This document shows positions 62,630-64,000 of a DNA stretch of 64,000 nucleotides, piece after piece; within the stretch, counting starts at the first letter, position 1; the number at the start of each line of letters is the position of its first letter. This stretch comes from Bugula neritina (taxonomy: Eukaryota; Bryozoa; Gymnolaemata; Cheilostomatida; Bugulidae): NCBI GenBank assembly GCA_964035545.1, contig OZ037767.1, forward strand, positions 5,517,680-5,581,679. Reading direction: 5' to 3'. The translations under genes and the position numbers were made by a program. Under the pieces are notes generated by a model. That model searched no databases. It was given only the letters and a program-made list of their open reading frames with translations, and was not told where the DNA came from.

Positions 62630-64000
62630 AAACAAAATTAATACAAAAAGGTTAAAGTTTAATAGTTTATCTGGCCATGTTTAAGGTTGTACTGTACAAC
62701 TATGTTAAGTTAATTTACGCTGTAAATAGTCAAATTTGTAGTTTTTATCAATAATATTGCCCAATAGATAATCATAATTTTGTAAAACATAGTATTAGAC
62801 TGAAAACTAAGTACAGAACAACCTAGAGTTAGTTTAACTCAGCTTCTTAGGCAGCTCCTTGAAATTCAGTATTAGAAAATAAGTAAAATAGCATTTTTCG
62901 AATTATACCAATTAGGCAAGGTGTTTTATATATGCACTCACTAGCATATTAAACTGTTAATGCATTAACTGGATGTGTTGACATGCATAATCTATTAGTT
63001 TACTAACACCACTTCTACAAGCCTGCTTATAAGGGAAGATGGAAATGAGAAAACTTATAGTAATCAGAGCTATACAGAGCCCATAATTTACGTCAGGATA
63101 TTAGCGAGCGGTAAAGATGGATTAGGCTTATAGGATTAGTTTTAATGTAGCTCTTGGTAAACATTTGCAGTAATTAATAGCTTGCATAAGATATGGAGCC
63201 AAGAGGTGAATGTAGACGGTGAGCTTGCTGTAACTGTAGCAAGCAGGCACAGTGTGGCAACACTAGAGCTATGCGAATGTGCGGTGATGAGTAACGTAAG
63301 GAGTGACATACAGATATGTAGTCCACAAGATAACATTAGCAAAGAATAGTTTACATGGTGATGGTCAGATATTTGTGCTAAGCTAATTTTTCCAGAAGAA
63401 CATATTTTATAAACATTATTGATCACTCAGCACAATTGAATGAACAATTGTGGCGATGCATGTATATAACTCAAAATGTGTTTAATATATATATGAAACA
63501 GCTAGTTCTAAATTTTGTTTCTCAAAATTCCGAATTGCAGAGTATGTTCCAAGTTGAAGTAAAAATTACTTGAATACCAACGGCAGGTATCATCCTAGAT
63601 CTGTAACATCCTCTTAACTTAAATAGATTGACAGTAAGTTATTATTTATTTCTAATGACAAAGCTATAACAAATGGAAATAGCAGAAAGGTGATTTACAG
63701 GGTTCATTTGCTAGAATTGAACTTGGTGCAAATAGTGTTTGAATTGTTTTATTTACAGTATCATCATTGTAAGATAAATGACAACATATAACATGCTGCT
63801 GCATGGTAACATGCTATAGATATTGTAGAGATCAAGGAGAATATGCAACCTAAACAAATTTCAACTTTCACAAAGTTTTTGTAACTAAATCTTATAATCT
63901 TAGATCGTAAGATGTTATGCAATCTACGGACTGAGACAAAGTGGTGAGGTAGCTACACTAGCTCTGGATTACCAGATATCTAAAATCACATTTTATAGAT
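62630..64000. other. No recognised feature
   Basis: Upstream of G4 exon 2. No match to exon 1 of the paralogues, no repeat seen elsewhere in the window and no convincing ORF. Confidence 0.4.

Noticed and set aside
63142-63426. 94-codon minus-strand ORF
   Set aside because: No paralogue, no splice or start support and a composition like random AT-rich sequence.

Overview
This is animal nuclear DNA: AT-rich sequence with spliced genes, long introns, large microsatellites, Penelope-like and Ty3/gypsy retroelements and small DNA transposons. Its style resembles lophotrochozoan (mollusc or bryozoan-like) genomes, but nothing here fixes the species.

The backbone is a minus-strand tandem array of galactose-3-O-sulfotransferase-like genes (Gal3ST family; type II Golgi enzymes that sulfate galactose using PAPS). 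Splice sites and phases give the same eight-exon model in three copies: G1 (14594 down to 7682), G2 (41224 down to 19747) and G3 (51882 down to 47040). A fourth, more diverged copy, G4 (62625 down to 57273), shows exons 2-8. Exon lengths 1-7 are identical in G1-G3 (200, 155, 156, 112, 148, 151, 203 bp), and exons 2-7 match in G4. Extra exon 7+8 cassettes lie at 4028-3266 (open, GC donor), 16436-15600 (nonsense-mutated) and 53719-52880 (frameshifted), with exon 8 tail fragments near 42.0 kb and 54.5 kb. The array therefore evolved by unequal exchange of whole units and of terminal-exon cassettes. A ~4 kb module downstream of exon 8 recurs at 1-4040, 4041-8530, 16524-20540 and 44210-47890.

Intron 1 holds a TA microsatellite that received different retroelements in each paralogue. 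G1 has a 5'-truncated Penelope-like element with a GIY-YIG domain and an apparently intact hammerhead ribozyme. G3 has a perfect 119-bp-arm palindrome made of a related 3' end. G2 has a ~17 kb nest of four Ty3/gypsy elements (23.69-40.3 kb), visibly more GC-rich than its surroundings.

The youngest gypsy element (32742-40301, minus) has 273-bp LTRs differing at one base, a CCAG target duplication, gag-protease, an 1116-codon pol and an extra 362-codon reading frame with a C2H2 zinc finger and a C-terminal coiled coil. That extra frame is the most unusual coding feature in the window.

Other mobile DNA: a Harbinger-like MITE (6247-6589, TAA duplication), a 778-bp inverted-repeat element (42095-42872), a solo LTR (59673-60025), an inverted ~1 kb repeat in G1 intron 5, and tRNA-like A/B-box sequences in intron 2 of G1-G3. 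From 62.63 to 64 kb I recognise nothing.
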